Assembly (NCBI GenBank): GCA_019096155.1
Contig: JAHCVI010000005.1
Span: forward strand, 1,808,468 to 1,872,467
Length of the DNA: 64,000 nucleotides
Reading direction: 5' to 3'
Origin: Staphylotrichum longicolle
Taxonomy: Eukaryota; Ascomycota; Sordariomycetes; Sordariales; Chaetomiaceae
In this document: piece by piece, positions 22,339-33,386 of the stretch
How positions within the stretch are numbered: position 1 is the stretch's first letter
Layout: each line of letters starts with the position of its first letter
The notes under the pieces: model-generated
What the model was told of the DNA's origin: nothing
The model's database searches: none
What the model saw: only the letters and a program-made list of their open reading frames with translations
Position numbers and translations under genes: made by a program

Positions 22339-23195
22339 ATGCCGGCGATCGATACTGAAGCTCAGTTCAAATTCCTGCTATGCTGCATCAAGCATTCAGC
22401 AGCTGGGAAGGTAAGTTACTATTCTCACACTTGCCTGTCGGTTGGAAGCATCGCAGCGACTCGTTCTAACCACCGATTGTGCGGTCGCGTCTCAGGTCAA
22501 CTTCGATAATGTCGCCAATGAGCTCAACATCGTGAGCAAGGCGGCTGCGTAAGTCTCTCCCTCACTTCCCCTTAATCTTCAATCCATCCATCGATGAACC
22601 CTTCACCGACGAAGCTAACACCCATTGCCCTACCCCAGCGCCAAGCGCTACGAGCGTCTGCTCAAGGCGCACGACATCAACCCTAATACCCCGCGCAAGG
22701 GCAAAGGCGCCCAGAACGGCGATGGCGATGACGATGTCAAGACGCCCGCTTCGAAGAAGCGCAAGCGTGGTGGCGCCGCTACCAAGAAGAACGAGTCCGA
22801 CGATGACGAAACTCCCGTCAAGAAGGATCGCTCGGCCATCAAGAAGGCCGAGGATGACGACGAGAAGGACATCAAGGTCAAGGGCGAAGGCGAAGGTTCG
22901 TGTTACCCCTCTACATCAACAACACCTGCGTCGTTCCGTGGTACCGGGGGTGAGTAGAGAATGAATAGCGTCATCGTGTCCGATGCCTTTTCGTGGCGAC
23001 AGACACGGCGTGCTAGAGAGGTTGACGACTGTGCTGTCACCGGCCAATTGCGGGTTTGTGGCCTGGCATTTGGTTCATGCCCCAGTCTTGGTTTCTCGCT
23101 GTCATGGCCACGGACCGCAATCGATGTGCCGCTACCTGCTGTCACGGTGCTAACCCCGGCTTTCCATCACAGACGATGACACCATGTCAGAGTAA
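22339..23195 (+). CDS. Small Myb/SANT-like protein, cluster gene vi
   Basis: Four exons (22339-22410, 22496-22548, 22639-22895, 23173-23195) encode about 134 residues. The domain reads DTEAQFKFLLCCIKHS, then after a phase-0 intron VNFDNVANELNIVSKAA, then after a phase-2 intron AKRYERLLKAHDINP. A Lys-rich tail with acidic patches (KKRKRGGAATKKNESDDDE) follows. The first intron sits between helices 1 and 2 as in gene ii, the second inside helix 3 as in gene iii and the array, so this gene carries both ancestral positions. The last intron has a less usual donor (GTTCGT) but a strong GCTAAC...CACAG end, and gives a terminal DDDTMSE. Without that splice the frame ends at 22957. The function inferred from the domain is nuclear DNA binding. 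Confidence 0.75.
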
Positions 23196-24480
23196 CTCCT
23201 TCCTCTCATTGCCAGCAGTAGTGATGCGGCCACACCATCACCACTTGCTCTGAATCTGGAGCATAATCAGCTCTCGAAATCGCAAGCTAAGATTTATCGC
23301 GGAAGACATCATCTCTTGCAATGAACGTAAGTCACTTGTGCAAAACCTATCTAGGACCCAATGCAGCTGACACCAGTACAGCTTGGCAGAGACTGATGGA
23401 AAGATATTCTCGATCGGGGTTATTTGAGTGGTGGCCGGCTTATTTGGCCGCCATGGAGTTTGGGTTTCCGGAGGAGGCTTGCTTGCGCTGGGAACGCGCG
23501 CGTTAGGTGGGAGCAGTTTGCGTCTCAGAATTTTAATATTGGTGACACCTGATTGTTTTGCCTCATTGCGGTGACCCTCGCTTTGCTCTCCTCTACAGGA
23601 AGCGCGTTGATTGCCTCCAAAAACGTTGAACCATTACTTAACCAAACCTCTTTGCCCTGAGCAGGCTGACCCTCAATTCTCATTGGGGTTACTCACTGTC
23701 ATCGACACCGCTTAGGGTGTGAGGGGCCTAAGGAGTTTGCGAGTCCCACGCTGGGAGGGCCCTATCATGCTCAGTTCCCACAAAGATGATCTTGAGGGAT
23801 TAAGTCAGGTCTCATTCTACCAGTGAGTCAATCATATCAGAAATCCCGTCAACCAGACTGGGCAACATCTACCACAGGAACGTGTGTGGGCATTCCTGGT
23901 TCCAATGCCTCAATGTGTCGGTGAGAGTGGGTTGCAGTCAGAGGCCACCGCGATCCGTGTTTCCGGGCCGGTGCAAGCCGAATCACTGCCGTCTCGGCTC
24001 CACTGGACGGGATGCCAAGATTCGGGGAACGAGACGCGCTGGGGATTCGCTCTGAGCATTCGGGCTGCCGGGAGACTGGGTTCTCGACCTTCCACGTCTT
24101 CTTGTTGACTCAAAGTGAATATCAATGTTTAACAGCAACATGAGAAGATTAAGCCGAGTCTGCCGGCTCCCAACCAGCAATGGTAGGCCTTTTTGGAGTC
24201 GGAGATGTGGAGTGCCGATGGTTCCAGAAACAAACTCCCAGGTAATCCAGGTGGCACTAGCCCCAACTTGGCTTAGCGGATAGGGAGCTCGGGCCAATGC
24301 ATTGGGAACCTGGGGAATTTTTTTCGGCTCGATCTTGAGCATCGACGCCGAACTTCCTCCTCCTCCAATTCTCTCTGCATCCTCCCCTTCCACGCCTCCC
24401 GTCCTCCAAGCCGTCCTTGATACCCAGCCGAGCTCCTCTTACTCCGGTTCCCCAGTACATTCTTTAATACTTCAGACACA
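23196..24480. other. Intergenic region upstream of the Hsp60 gene
   Basis: A 1.28-kb promoter-type region. No heat-shock element could be defined with confidence by eye, and no gene was recognised. Confidence 0.5.
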
Positions 24481-25226
24481 ATGCAGCGCGCGTTGACAAG
24501 AGCGTCGGTCTCGTCGCCGCTCGCGGCTTCCCGCGTCCGTTCCACACAGCAGCTCCGCTTCGCCCACAAGGTATGTCATTGCCCGGCCCGGCGCCATCAA
24601 GTCGAGTCCCAAGAGGGATGCGCTTGGGGGATGAATCTATACATTCGCTCATGTGGCATCGCTGACATGCCTCGTCTCACAGGAGCTCAAGTTCGGCGTC
24701 GAGGGCCGCGCTGCTCTCCTCACCGGCGTCGAGACCCTGGCCAAGGCTGTGGCCACCACCCTCGGCCCCAAGGGTCGCAATGTCCTCATCGAGTCGAGCT
24801 TCGGCTCCCCCAAGATCACCAAGGGTTGGTCACATCCTCTCGAACACGGCGCCAGACGAAATGACTGACATGATGCAGATGGTGTGACGGTTGCGAGGGC
24901 CATCACCCTCAAGGACAAGTTCGAGAACCTCGGTGCCAAGCTCCTGGCCGACGTCGCCTCCAAGACGAACGAGGTTGCCGGTGACGGTACCACCACCGCG
25001 ACCGTGCTGGCCCGCGCCATCTTCTCCGAGACCGTCAAGAACGTCGCCGCCGGCTGCAACCCCATGGATCTCCGCCGCGGCATCCAGGCTGCCGTCGACC
25101 AGGTCGTCGAGTACCTCCAGCAGCACAAGCGTGACATCACCACCAGCGAGGAGATTGCCCAGGTGGCCACCATCAGCGCCAACGGCGATGTGCACATCGG
25201 CAAGCTGATTGCCAACGCCATGGAGA

Positions 25227-25263
<37 letters not shown>

Positions 25264-26340
25264 CAAGACCCTTCTCGACGAGCTCGAGGTCACCGAGGGT
25301 ATGCGCTTCGACCGCGGTTTCGTCTCGCCCTACTTCATCACCGACGCCAAGGCCCAGAAGGTCGAGTTCGAGAAGCCCCTGATCCTCCTCTCGGAGCAGA
25401 AGATCTCGGCCGCCATGGACATCATCCCCGCTCTCGAGATCTCCAACAAGCTCCGCCGCCCCCTCGTCATCATTGCCGAGGACTTCGAGGGTGAGGCTCT
25501 TGCTGTCTGCATCCTCAACAAGCTCCGTGGCCAGCTCGAGGTCGCTGCCGTCAAGGCTCCCGGCTTCGGTGACAACCGCAAGTCCATCCTCGGCGATCTC
25601 GCCGTCCTCACCAACGGCGTCGTCTTCAACCAGGAGCTGGATGTCAAGCTCGACAAGCTCACCCCCGACATGCTCGGCACCACCGGCTCCATCACCATCA
25701 CCAAGGAGGACACCATCCTCCTCAACGGCGAGGGCAGCAAGGATGCCATTGCTCAGCGGTGCGAGCAGATCCGCGGCGTCATGGCCGACCCCACCACCTC
25801 GGAGTACGAGAAGGAGAAGCTTCAGGAGCGTCTCGCCAAGCTTTCTGGCGGTGTTGCCGTCATCAAGGTCGGCGGCTCCTCCGAGGTTGAGGTCGGCGAG
25901 AAGAAGGACCGCTTCGTCGATGCTCTCAACGCCACCCGCGCTGCCGTTGAGGAGGGTATCCTCCCCGGCGGTGGCACTGCCCTCATCAAGGCCTCGTGCA
26001 ACGCCCTCAAGGACGTCAAGACGGCCAACTTCGATCAGCAGCTCGGTGTGAGCATCATCAAGAACGCCATCACCCGCCCGGCTCGGACGATTGTCGAGAA
26101 CGCCGGTCTCGAGGGCTCCGTCGTCATTGGCAAGCTCAGCGATGAGTATGCTAGCGACTTCAACAAGGGCTTCAACAGCGCCGCCGGCGAGTACGTCGAC
26201 ATGATCCAGGCCGGTATCCTCGACCCCCTCAAGGTCGTCCGGACTGGTCTCATTGACGCCAGCGGTGTCGCCTCGCTCCTCGGCACCACCGAGGTGGCGA
26301 TCGTCGAGGCTGCCGATGACAAGCCGGTGGGCGGCATGCC

Positions 26341-26379
<39 letters not shown>

Positions 26380-26419
26380 TGATGTAAAAAAGTGTATTGG
26401 GCGATGGGTCTGGTTTTGA
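24481..26419 (+). CDS. hsp60: Mitochondrial chaperonin Hsp60
   Basis: Three exons (24481-24570, 24683-24824, 24879-26419) encode about 590 residues. Exon 1 is an Arg/Ser/Ala-rich mitochondrial presequence (MQRALTRASVSS...). The mature part starts KELKFGVEGRAALLTGVETL and carries the chaperonin hallmarks: ATTLGPKGRNVLIE, AGDGTTTATVLARAI, and the class I signature AAVEEGILPGGGTALI near 25935-25990. It folds imported proteins in the matrix as a double ring with Hsp10. Length and sequence fit the family through residue ~575. The end is odd: after four GGM repeats the frame reads DVKKCIGRWVWF, whereas family members I remember end in the Gly/Met repeat or shortly after it. Both introns are short and near the 5' end. 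Confidence 0.96.
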
Positions 26420-27470
26420 TTTAAGGCGACTCGGTTGGGGCATTTGGCTTGGGTGTTAACGGATTGTACACTGTACCATGTAATCTCTCCTCTCTACGCT
26501 TCCCCCCCTGTGTTCATAGCAGCAGATTCCCGGCAGTGGCGGCCTTGTATATTACGATCACACTGGGTTTAGAGTAGAGGGAACGAACAAACTACGATGT
26601 AATTGATCGACGAACTCGAGGGGCGCCTCCATGGGGTGAGCAGTGTGGAGATGATGGCGAAAGAGCAGGCAGAAATATCGACGCCTGGCAGAGCCCGAAC
26701 AGGTGACGAATCTGATTTCCACACTCGGGCATTCCAAGGCTCTCGCAAAAAGCTGCAGCCTTGCGACCTGACCGAAGTAACCCAACAGTGAGTGGTGTGT
26801 GATGCTGGGCTAACTAGCACCCAACGATGAGGGGTACGGAGTATGGTGTGTGTTTGGGGGATCGGGAATGCAGGTTACACACACAAAAATGGCTGGGCAC
26901 ACAGACCTGGATCCCTGAGCTGACCGCTTTGAGTGTGGTGTGTGGGCCACCCCGCGCTAATCTCGTCCAAGTTTGGCAGGCCGTCACCGCCGACAACGAC
27001 GACCCCACCACATTGAGCTGAGTGTTGTTTTTCAGGCTGCCCCCTCCCGTCCGTTTCATTATCGCCGGACCGCCTCCACTGCGTCGTGTACTCGCACCTT
27101 AACTTTGCTTCCCTCTTTCTCCTTGTTTGGTCCCCTAGATTCCCATCCACTCCGGAGGCCCTGGTCTAATTCCCCGTCAGGAAAAGCTCATAATAATCCC
27201 GGGCCTGTCCCTTATCGTAAGTGCGTTCGCAGAAGCAGCCCCAGGCTGTGCCCGCCGAGCTTGTCATTTTATGATTTAACCCCTCTTTCCCGCTGCTGGC
27301 GCAAACCAAGGCGTGGCCCACACCACAACAACACAACCCCGTGTCTTGCGACCACTTTTTGTCAACTCCTGCTGACAGCAGCGTTGCCCATAGCCAACTC
27401 CGGTTTCCCACATACTGTGTCTTGTGAGCCTTGCCGACCAAGCCTCGTGCCCCAAAACCACTCTCACATC
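26420..27470. other. Intergenic region upstream of cofilin
   Basis: A 1.05-kb region with the 3' flank of Hsp60 and the promoter and CT-rich leader of the cofilin gene. No gene was recognised. Confidence 0.55.
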
Positions 27471-28396
27471 ATGGTAATCCTCCACTTGCGCATCCTCGTG
27501 TCCGTGGCCCGCCCTTTGCTGACGCTGTGCCTGTCCAGTCTCAATCCGGGTTAGTAGTCCCATTCCCGTCTTCTCCGACAGCAGCCCCCGATCTGCCTTC
27601 CCGACGCTCTGCCGCCGAGCATGCGATCGATCGAGACGGCGAGAGCGCGGGCGCGCTGTGAACCGGCCGTGGCTTGCTGTCGGACAGGCAGCCAAACAAC
27701 AACCGAGCTTCTTCGCTAACCCGCACCCCGCCTCGCAGAGCGACCGTCAACGCCGAGTGCGTAACAGCCTACAATGACCTGAAGCGAAAGAAGAAGTACA
27801 AATACGTCATCTACAAGCTGTCGGACGACAACAAGGAGATCGTCGTCGACAGCACCAGCGAGGACGCCCCCGACTACGAGCAGTTCCGCGAGAAGCTCAT
27901 CAACGCCCAGTCAAGAGCAAGACTGTATGTTTGTTTAAACACTGAAACTCTTTTTTTGGGGACCGTGTCTGGCAACGGGGATTGACTTGTCTGGTTCTTA
28001 CAGGGCGCCGTCGGCAAGGGCCCCCGCTACGCCGTCTTCGACGTCGAGTACCAGCTCGCATCTGGCGAGGGCACCCGGTATGCCTCTCGCAAAAGCCGTA
28101 CATGAGGCCGAACAAAGAAGATTAACGGATGCGCAGGAACAAGATCACCTTCATTGCCTGGTCGCCGGATGATGCCGGTGTCATGGTGCGTCTCATCCAC
28201 CCCCCGCCTCCCCCCTCCTCTCAATGCGTCCACTAACACGTTGCCCCCACAGGCCAAGATGGTGTACGCCTCCTCCAAGGAGGCCCTGAAGCGCGCCCTC
28301 CCCGGCCTCGCCGTCGAGGTGCAGGCCAACGACGCCGACGACATCGAGTGGGAGTCGCTGGTCAAGACCGTCAGCAAGGGCACTGCCGCCATCTAA
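27471..28396 (+). CDS. cof1: ADF/cofilin, actin-severing protein (apparent frameshift at an exon junction)
   Basis: Six exons: 27471-27473 (ATG only), 27539-27549, 27739-27924 or 27928, 28004-28077, 28137-28185, 28253-28396. The product is the ADF/cofilin fold: SGATVNAECVTAYNDLKRKKK, YKYVIYKLSDDNKEIVV, GKGPRYAVFDVEYQL, NKITFIAWSPDD, then AKMVYASSKEALKRAL, with the long actin-binding helix. It severs and depolymerises actin filaments. The end of exon 3 is one base out of frame with exon 4. The other frame there reads SKSKT, which is what cofilins of this group normally have, so one base seems to be missing near 27911-27915. A donor GTTTGT at 27929, 4 nt after GTATGT, would also restore the frame, giving ARLY instead. 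The tiny first exons are a usual cofilin feature in fungi. Confidence 0.92.
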
Positions 28397-28853
28397 GCAA
28401 AGGTCGGCATGATGCTGGGTTCGTTGGTCGTTGTGTGGTCTTGTGTCTTCTTCTGTCCTCTGCTACTGGCTTGGTCGGGCGAGCGTTGCTCCGGGAAATT
28501 TGCGGCGCACTCTGTTTTGCGGGACGCCTGCGTTGCGTCTGATGTACCTGGGAAAAAGCAAACGTACGCCGTGTTGCTTGCCGAGGTGGGGGAGAAAGAG
28601 AGTTGACATTGACAATGACAAAAAGCAAATGAACACACGGTGTGCTGGGTGCTTTGGTCATAATCTTGGTTCCTATGCCTGCCGCGTTGGAGGGCATGTC
28701 GGGTCTAGAAACGGGCTAGCAATGAAATCAAACATCGACAGCTCCACAACAATAACCCGGCAACCTCTGTATCCTCGCATCCCCTCCACCAACCAGTCCC
28801 TAAATCCCTAAAACAACCCATCCTTTACTCTCCACTCCTCCCCATAACCCCAT
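28397..28853. other. Convergent 3' flanks
   Basis: A 457-bp stretch between cofilin and the convergent Get5-like gene. No gene or clear terminator structure was seen. Confidence 0.55.
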
Positions 28854-29740
28854 CTACGCTCTCCCCTCCCAAGCACCCCTAAACACCCCCAGCGCCTCCC
28901 CGGCAACCCCCTCGTCCCGCACCCTCTGCTGCAGAAACCCCTTCAGATCCTCCCAAAACTCCCCCGTCGCCAACACCCCCCTCCCCACTCAACCCCTGCG
29001 CAACCGCGCGGCCGCCGCCGCCGCCGCCTCCTCTACCTTCGTCTGTGCCCCTTCCACCTTCGCAGCCTCGCTCTGAGCCTGAGCCTGACCCGAAGTCGAA
29101 GCCGAAGTCGAAGTCGAAGTCCCAAACCCATCCCTCAACACCCCGCCGCCAAGGACCATCACCCCGAGCTCCAACTCCCCTCCCGCCGCCGACCCAGAAG
29201 AAGAAGAGAGGAGATCGGCCAGCACCTTGCTATCCCCGACCGGCTTCTTGCCAAACAGCAGCTTGATCTTGCCCAGCGCCAGCCCCGTCTCCCGCGCGAC
29301 CTGCTCCTTGACCTCGGCGAGCGAGGTGGCCGGGTGCTGCGCGGCGAGGGCGAGGGTGAAGGCCGGGTTGCGCGGCGAGGTGCACGTCACGGTGACGCCT
29401 TCGGCTGCTGCTTTCCCGGTGCCGCCGGTGGATGGTGTTGCGGAGCCGGTTGTGGTGGTGCTGGTGTTGGTGTTGGTGGCGGGTTTGCGTTTGGAAAAGG
29501 GCTTCTGGGAGGGGTGGCGCGGGAGGGTGTACTAGAACGAACACAAAAAAGAGTTAGTGGTGTTAAGAGGCATGAAAAGTAAAGGGGAGGGGAGGGGAGG
29601 GGAAGAAACAGAAAAGGAGGACGAACGGGCGAGGTGCCGGGGTAGGTGCGCGGGTCTTCGACGTGGTCGGGGGAGATTTTGGGGGGTTTGGAGTCGAGGA
29701 GGGAGAGAAAGGTTTTGGCAAAGGTGAGTTCGGTCGCCAT
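28854..29740 (-). CDS. GET5: Get5/Mdy2-like ubiquitin-like protein, interrupted by an in-frame TGA
   Basis: Exons 29740-29627 and 29531-28989 give 218 residues to a TGA at 28991-28989. Residues 1-55 (ELTFAKTFLSLLDSKPPK, then YTLPRHPSQKP) resemble the Get4-binding N-terminus of fungal Get5. Residues ~84-160 are a ubiquitin-like domain (SLAEVKEQVARETGL, KIKLLFGKKPV). A Gly/Ala/Ser/Thr linker follows. Beyond the TGA the same frame resumes EFWEDLKGFLQQRV, then GEALGVFRGAW, to a TAG at 28854, which looks like the C-terminal Get5 dimerisation domain. Between them the +1 frame reads AQGLSGEGG, so two indels around the G-runs at 28985-29010 could explain it as well as a stop. Get5 acts with Get4 and Sgt2 in delivering tail-anchored proteins to the ER; without the last domain it should not dimerise normally. 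Confidence 0.78.
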
Positions 29741-30305
29741 TTTGGTGCGTGTGTTGCGGTGTCGCGGTCTATGTGTTCTTGAGGGATAATAAGAGGCAAG
29801 GCGGTGCGTGAGGTCGCGGGCTGAGGCTTGGTGATGTATGGCTGGTGACCTGGAAGTTGGAGGTGAGGTGGACTTCCCAGGTCGGTGCAGGTGGGGTGCG
29901 CTTATCTTATCGCGGGGTAGCTAGCTCCCTGAGCAGCAGCTTGAGCTGTGGAAATTGGAGAGACTCAACGCAATACTAGTTATGAGCAGAAATGAGAAGA
30001 GAACCGAGCGTATTAGATTAAGCAAGCTATCCCAAAGCCAAAGTGATGGTCGAACCACCAATCTATCTGTCGTAAGTCATCTATCGTCTAAGGTCGTCAT
30101 TCATCATGATGATCATTCCCGACGCCGCAAGTGTTCAGCCATGTCTCGCTTGCTTCCTCGCTTCTGTTATCGCTCGCTGCGGCCCTGTCCGATGGCCTCG
30201 AGACCAAGCCATGCATCCGTTCTTAAACCCGAAGGTCCCAGACTCGACCAACCAGTCAGTCCATCTGCCCCTCCAATTTATGCTTGTACATCGTGATTCC
30301 TTCCT
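29741..30305. other. Intergenic region upstream of the Get5-like gene
   Basis: A 565-bp stretch with the promoter of the Get5-like gene and the 3' flank of the Byr4-like gene, both on the minus strand. Nothing else was seen. Confidence 0.55.
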
Positions 30306-33300
30306 CTACTCGGCCAAACTCTGACTGACAATGTCGCGGATGGCCCATTTCCACGTATCTCCGCGGTCCGCTTGGCTGCTGATCCAGAGAAAGCACTTCT
30401 TCCTCCACCGGTCCTCCTCCTCGCGTTGCCGGCGCACAAACTCGGGCCCGACGTCAAACTCCTCGCCCACCGGCCACTCGTGGTTGACGTCACTGACGCG
30501 CGCATGGCCGCCGTCACTAGACGCCATCGTTCTCTCCTCGAGGTCGGGAATATCCTTGAACACGTCCTCCTCGTCGTCAAGCGCGTTGAAGCCGTCGAGT
30601 GTGTCGGCCTTTTCTGACCCGGTCTGCCCGAGCTTGAGCCAGCACATGTTTTGCGGGTCAAAGACCATGCCACCGACGACTTGTATCCCCTTCGTCGCGC
30701 CAATGTTTGTGATCAGAGCGGGGCGCGGCGTGGCCGTCTCCGCGCGGACCGTGTGTTGAGGCACGGAAGTCGTTGATGGGGAGGATGCTGGGACGTCGAA
30801 TGCATTCAGGGCGTTGTCGTTGCCCTCCCACCGGAAGGTTTCAGGGTTATACCACATGCCCTTGACCACTACAGTGCGTTAGAATAACCAAACCAGATGA
30901 GGGGGACAGATGGACCAACTCTTCGAATCTTTGGGAGGATTCAGATTTGCGATCAGGTGCGGTTTGGATTGCGGTGATCTCCGCAACTTCTTCGCTCGGA
31001 TTGTCGGCATGGCAGGTTGAGGTTGGGCGCTGAAACCGCCCCTTGGTGCCGAAAGCTGCGCAACACGCTGAGCTGTCAGCGGCGCGATAACCCCGGACGG
31101 GTTGCGTTGCGCCAAACTCGTCTCCCGTGCGATCCGGCTTGCGGCAGTATCGCGAGCGAAACTCGGCACGTTATCGATTCGGGAAGAAGTGTAAGGTGTG
31201 CGAGGCGATGGGGTGACAGTGCGGTCGGGCAGGATGTTCTGAAAGCTTTTGCTCCTCTGAGACCTGGCGCCAGCGGGCTGCTTCAAAAACTTGGCCTCAG
31301 CCTGCGTCGATGTGGGCAGGTCGTCAAATGCATCCAGTTCGTGGCCGTCTCCAAAGTTGCGTACCCGCCGTGGCATGCTGAGCCTGCCCCAAGCGCCATC
31401 TGGAGTGGCTTTGTCTGCCGGGCGATACAGCCGCGGACTAGGCGACCGTATTGTCGACCGAGACACGGCCCGCGAGTTGGGCCGGAAGTCGATGCTCGTT
31501 TCCGAATCGTGACGCCGGAAGGTTCGAGAGCTCTTAGCATTGATATTGTAGGACTGGGCTTTGGAGCTCCCGGCGGGCAGGAACGGTACTGGTGCCTTGC
31601 GTGCCAAAGCGGCGGCACTCTCCGATGTTCTCATGCGCTCCACCGGAGTCTTGGGCCGCAATGTGGGCGGAGCTCGGCTTGATTGTTCGGTTCGTGATGG
31701 CGGCCGCTCATATCGAGTCGGCGGCGGCCGCGCAGGGGACTGCGGGGCGCGCATTGCTGGCAGGGACCGCTTGAGGCGGAGGAGCTGCGCGTTGGTGGTC
31801 GTTGGCTCGTTTCGGAGCGAAACTTGGGAGCCCTTCTGGCCGAGATCCCTCCTGCGTGGTGTTGACGGGGTAATGGTTTGTGTGGATGAGGGCGTGGTAG
31901 GAGTGCCGACGCTGCTCAGGCTCGTCACCGAAGAATGCGCTGAATGGCCTCCTATGCGAGACAAGGAGCGCCGTGAATGGGCGCGCTGGATAGGACCCCC
32001 GCTCTCAGAGACCGGTTCCAGTGATGACTGCGTATGTGACCGTTCATGGCTGACCATGGGCCCCATCGGACCCATCGGCCGCGGGAGACGGGATGCTGCG
32101 ACAGGCTTATTCGTAAATTTGAGGGCGACGGAGGCTTTCGGTCGCGAAGGACTGGCAGGCCTGGTCGATTTCACCTGGATGTTGCGGTGGAGGGTCAACT
32201 TCCTCGAATCGAAGACTTCTCCGTCGCCAAAGTCAAGACCTGCGAGGAAGTCTTCCCTGTCTTCGTCCTTCTCCTCTCTGATAAGTTTTTGTTTAATGGG
32301 CTCTTCCTTGAGAGGCTCTTCCTTGATGGGCTCGGCTGGAATACGGGCAGGAGAGCGACTCTGACGACGACGTTTCAGACGCTCTCCGAAATCAAGCGGC
32401 CCATTGGGAATAATAAGGCCGTCAAATGTCTCGTCCTCACTCTCGAGAATCGAGCTTGCGATGCTGGGGCTAAAGGCGGAGACGGATGAACTCCGAGTCG
32501 ACTGAGCATCGCGTCGCGTACCGCCGAACCGGGTCCCAAGACTGCCTTCGGCCCATTCCAAATCATCCGTGACGGAGGCAAATGTGGGTGTTTTGGGGAT
32601 GTCCCGCTTGGCGGAAAGCCTTAGCTTGCCATCCTCTGGGAGCTCAAAATCATGCTCAAAATCGTCATCTCCGCTGACGAGTCCGCCGACAGGTTTCTGG
32701 GGAGTCGGGGGCGTGATGAGGGAAAGAGGCTTGGGGGTCTCGCGTCGCTTAGACACCTTGATAGTGTCCCCGCCGTCCCCAAAGAAATCGTCGTCTTCAT
32801 CGACATCCCGGAACCGCTCCAGATCAATAAAGCTGGACGAAGGGGTTGTCTTCGTTTCCTTGGGCTCCTCCTTGATCGTGCCAAACTCTTTTGGCGGCTT
32901 TGAGGGGCTCGGCTGTGCCGAGTTGCTGACTTGACGGAGAACCTCTGGGAACTGGGCGCCATCCCGAGCCTTGATCGTCAAAACCTGGCCGGCGTCGGGA
33001 AACTCCAGGTCATCAACCCAATCCTCCTGAATGATCTTCTTGATCTTTCTGCCTCCGAGCCGCTTGATTGTGCCTCCCATCAAAGCCGAGGGCGGCACGT
33101 TCTTAGGTAGCGGGATGCCAGCCTTTGCGGCAGCGGCTATCGCGTCGAGAGTCGACTTCTCGTCATTGTCTGGCAAATGAACATGCTTCTCCTCCTCTCC
33201 ATGGACAGACTCAAAGTCGGAGCGGAACGAGGATTGCGAATCGCGGCGGTTTGACGAGATGTTGGCCGAGTTGGAAAGTGAAGGAAAGCCCAGGTCGTCG

Positions 33301-33386
33301 CCGTCAATCAAAAAGTCGTCGTCGTCCCAGTTTTCGACTTCATCCTCCACCGGCGGCCGGGCCTTTAAGCGCAACGTGGAATCCAT
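30306..33386 (-). CDS. byr4: Byr4/Bfa1-like regulator of the septation/mitotic-exit GTPase
   Basis: Exons 33386-30920 and 30868-30306 with a 51-nt intron (branch CTAAC) encode about 1009 residues. I place the start at MDSTLRLKARPP because it begins the conserved-looking acidic ENWDDDDFLID motif; the open frame extends further upstream in non-conserved sequence. Diagnostic parts are TIKRLGGRKIKKIIQEDW with VDDLEFPD near residues 105-140, then a long Ser/Pro-rich disordered middle with repeated KEEP motifs, and the C-terminal repeats GMWYNPETFRWEGND and GMVFDPQNMCWLKL with ALITNIGATKGIQVV between them. In yeasts Byr4 (Bfa1) with Cdc16 (Bub2) forms the GAP for the spindle-pole GTPase Spg1 (Tem1), holding back septation. 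The gene is intact over 3 kb. Confidence 0.9.

Noticed and set aside
24830..26443. 537-codon open frame on the minus strand opposite Hsp60
   Set aside because: It mirrors a strongly codon-biased gene; the reading is low-complexity L, V, D, G and E with no domain. It is an antisense shadow.
29085..29130. GAAGTC repeat as a possible regulatory element
   Set aside because: It lies in the coding frame of the Get5-like gene, where it encodes a Ser/Thr stretch, so it is explained by the protein linker.
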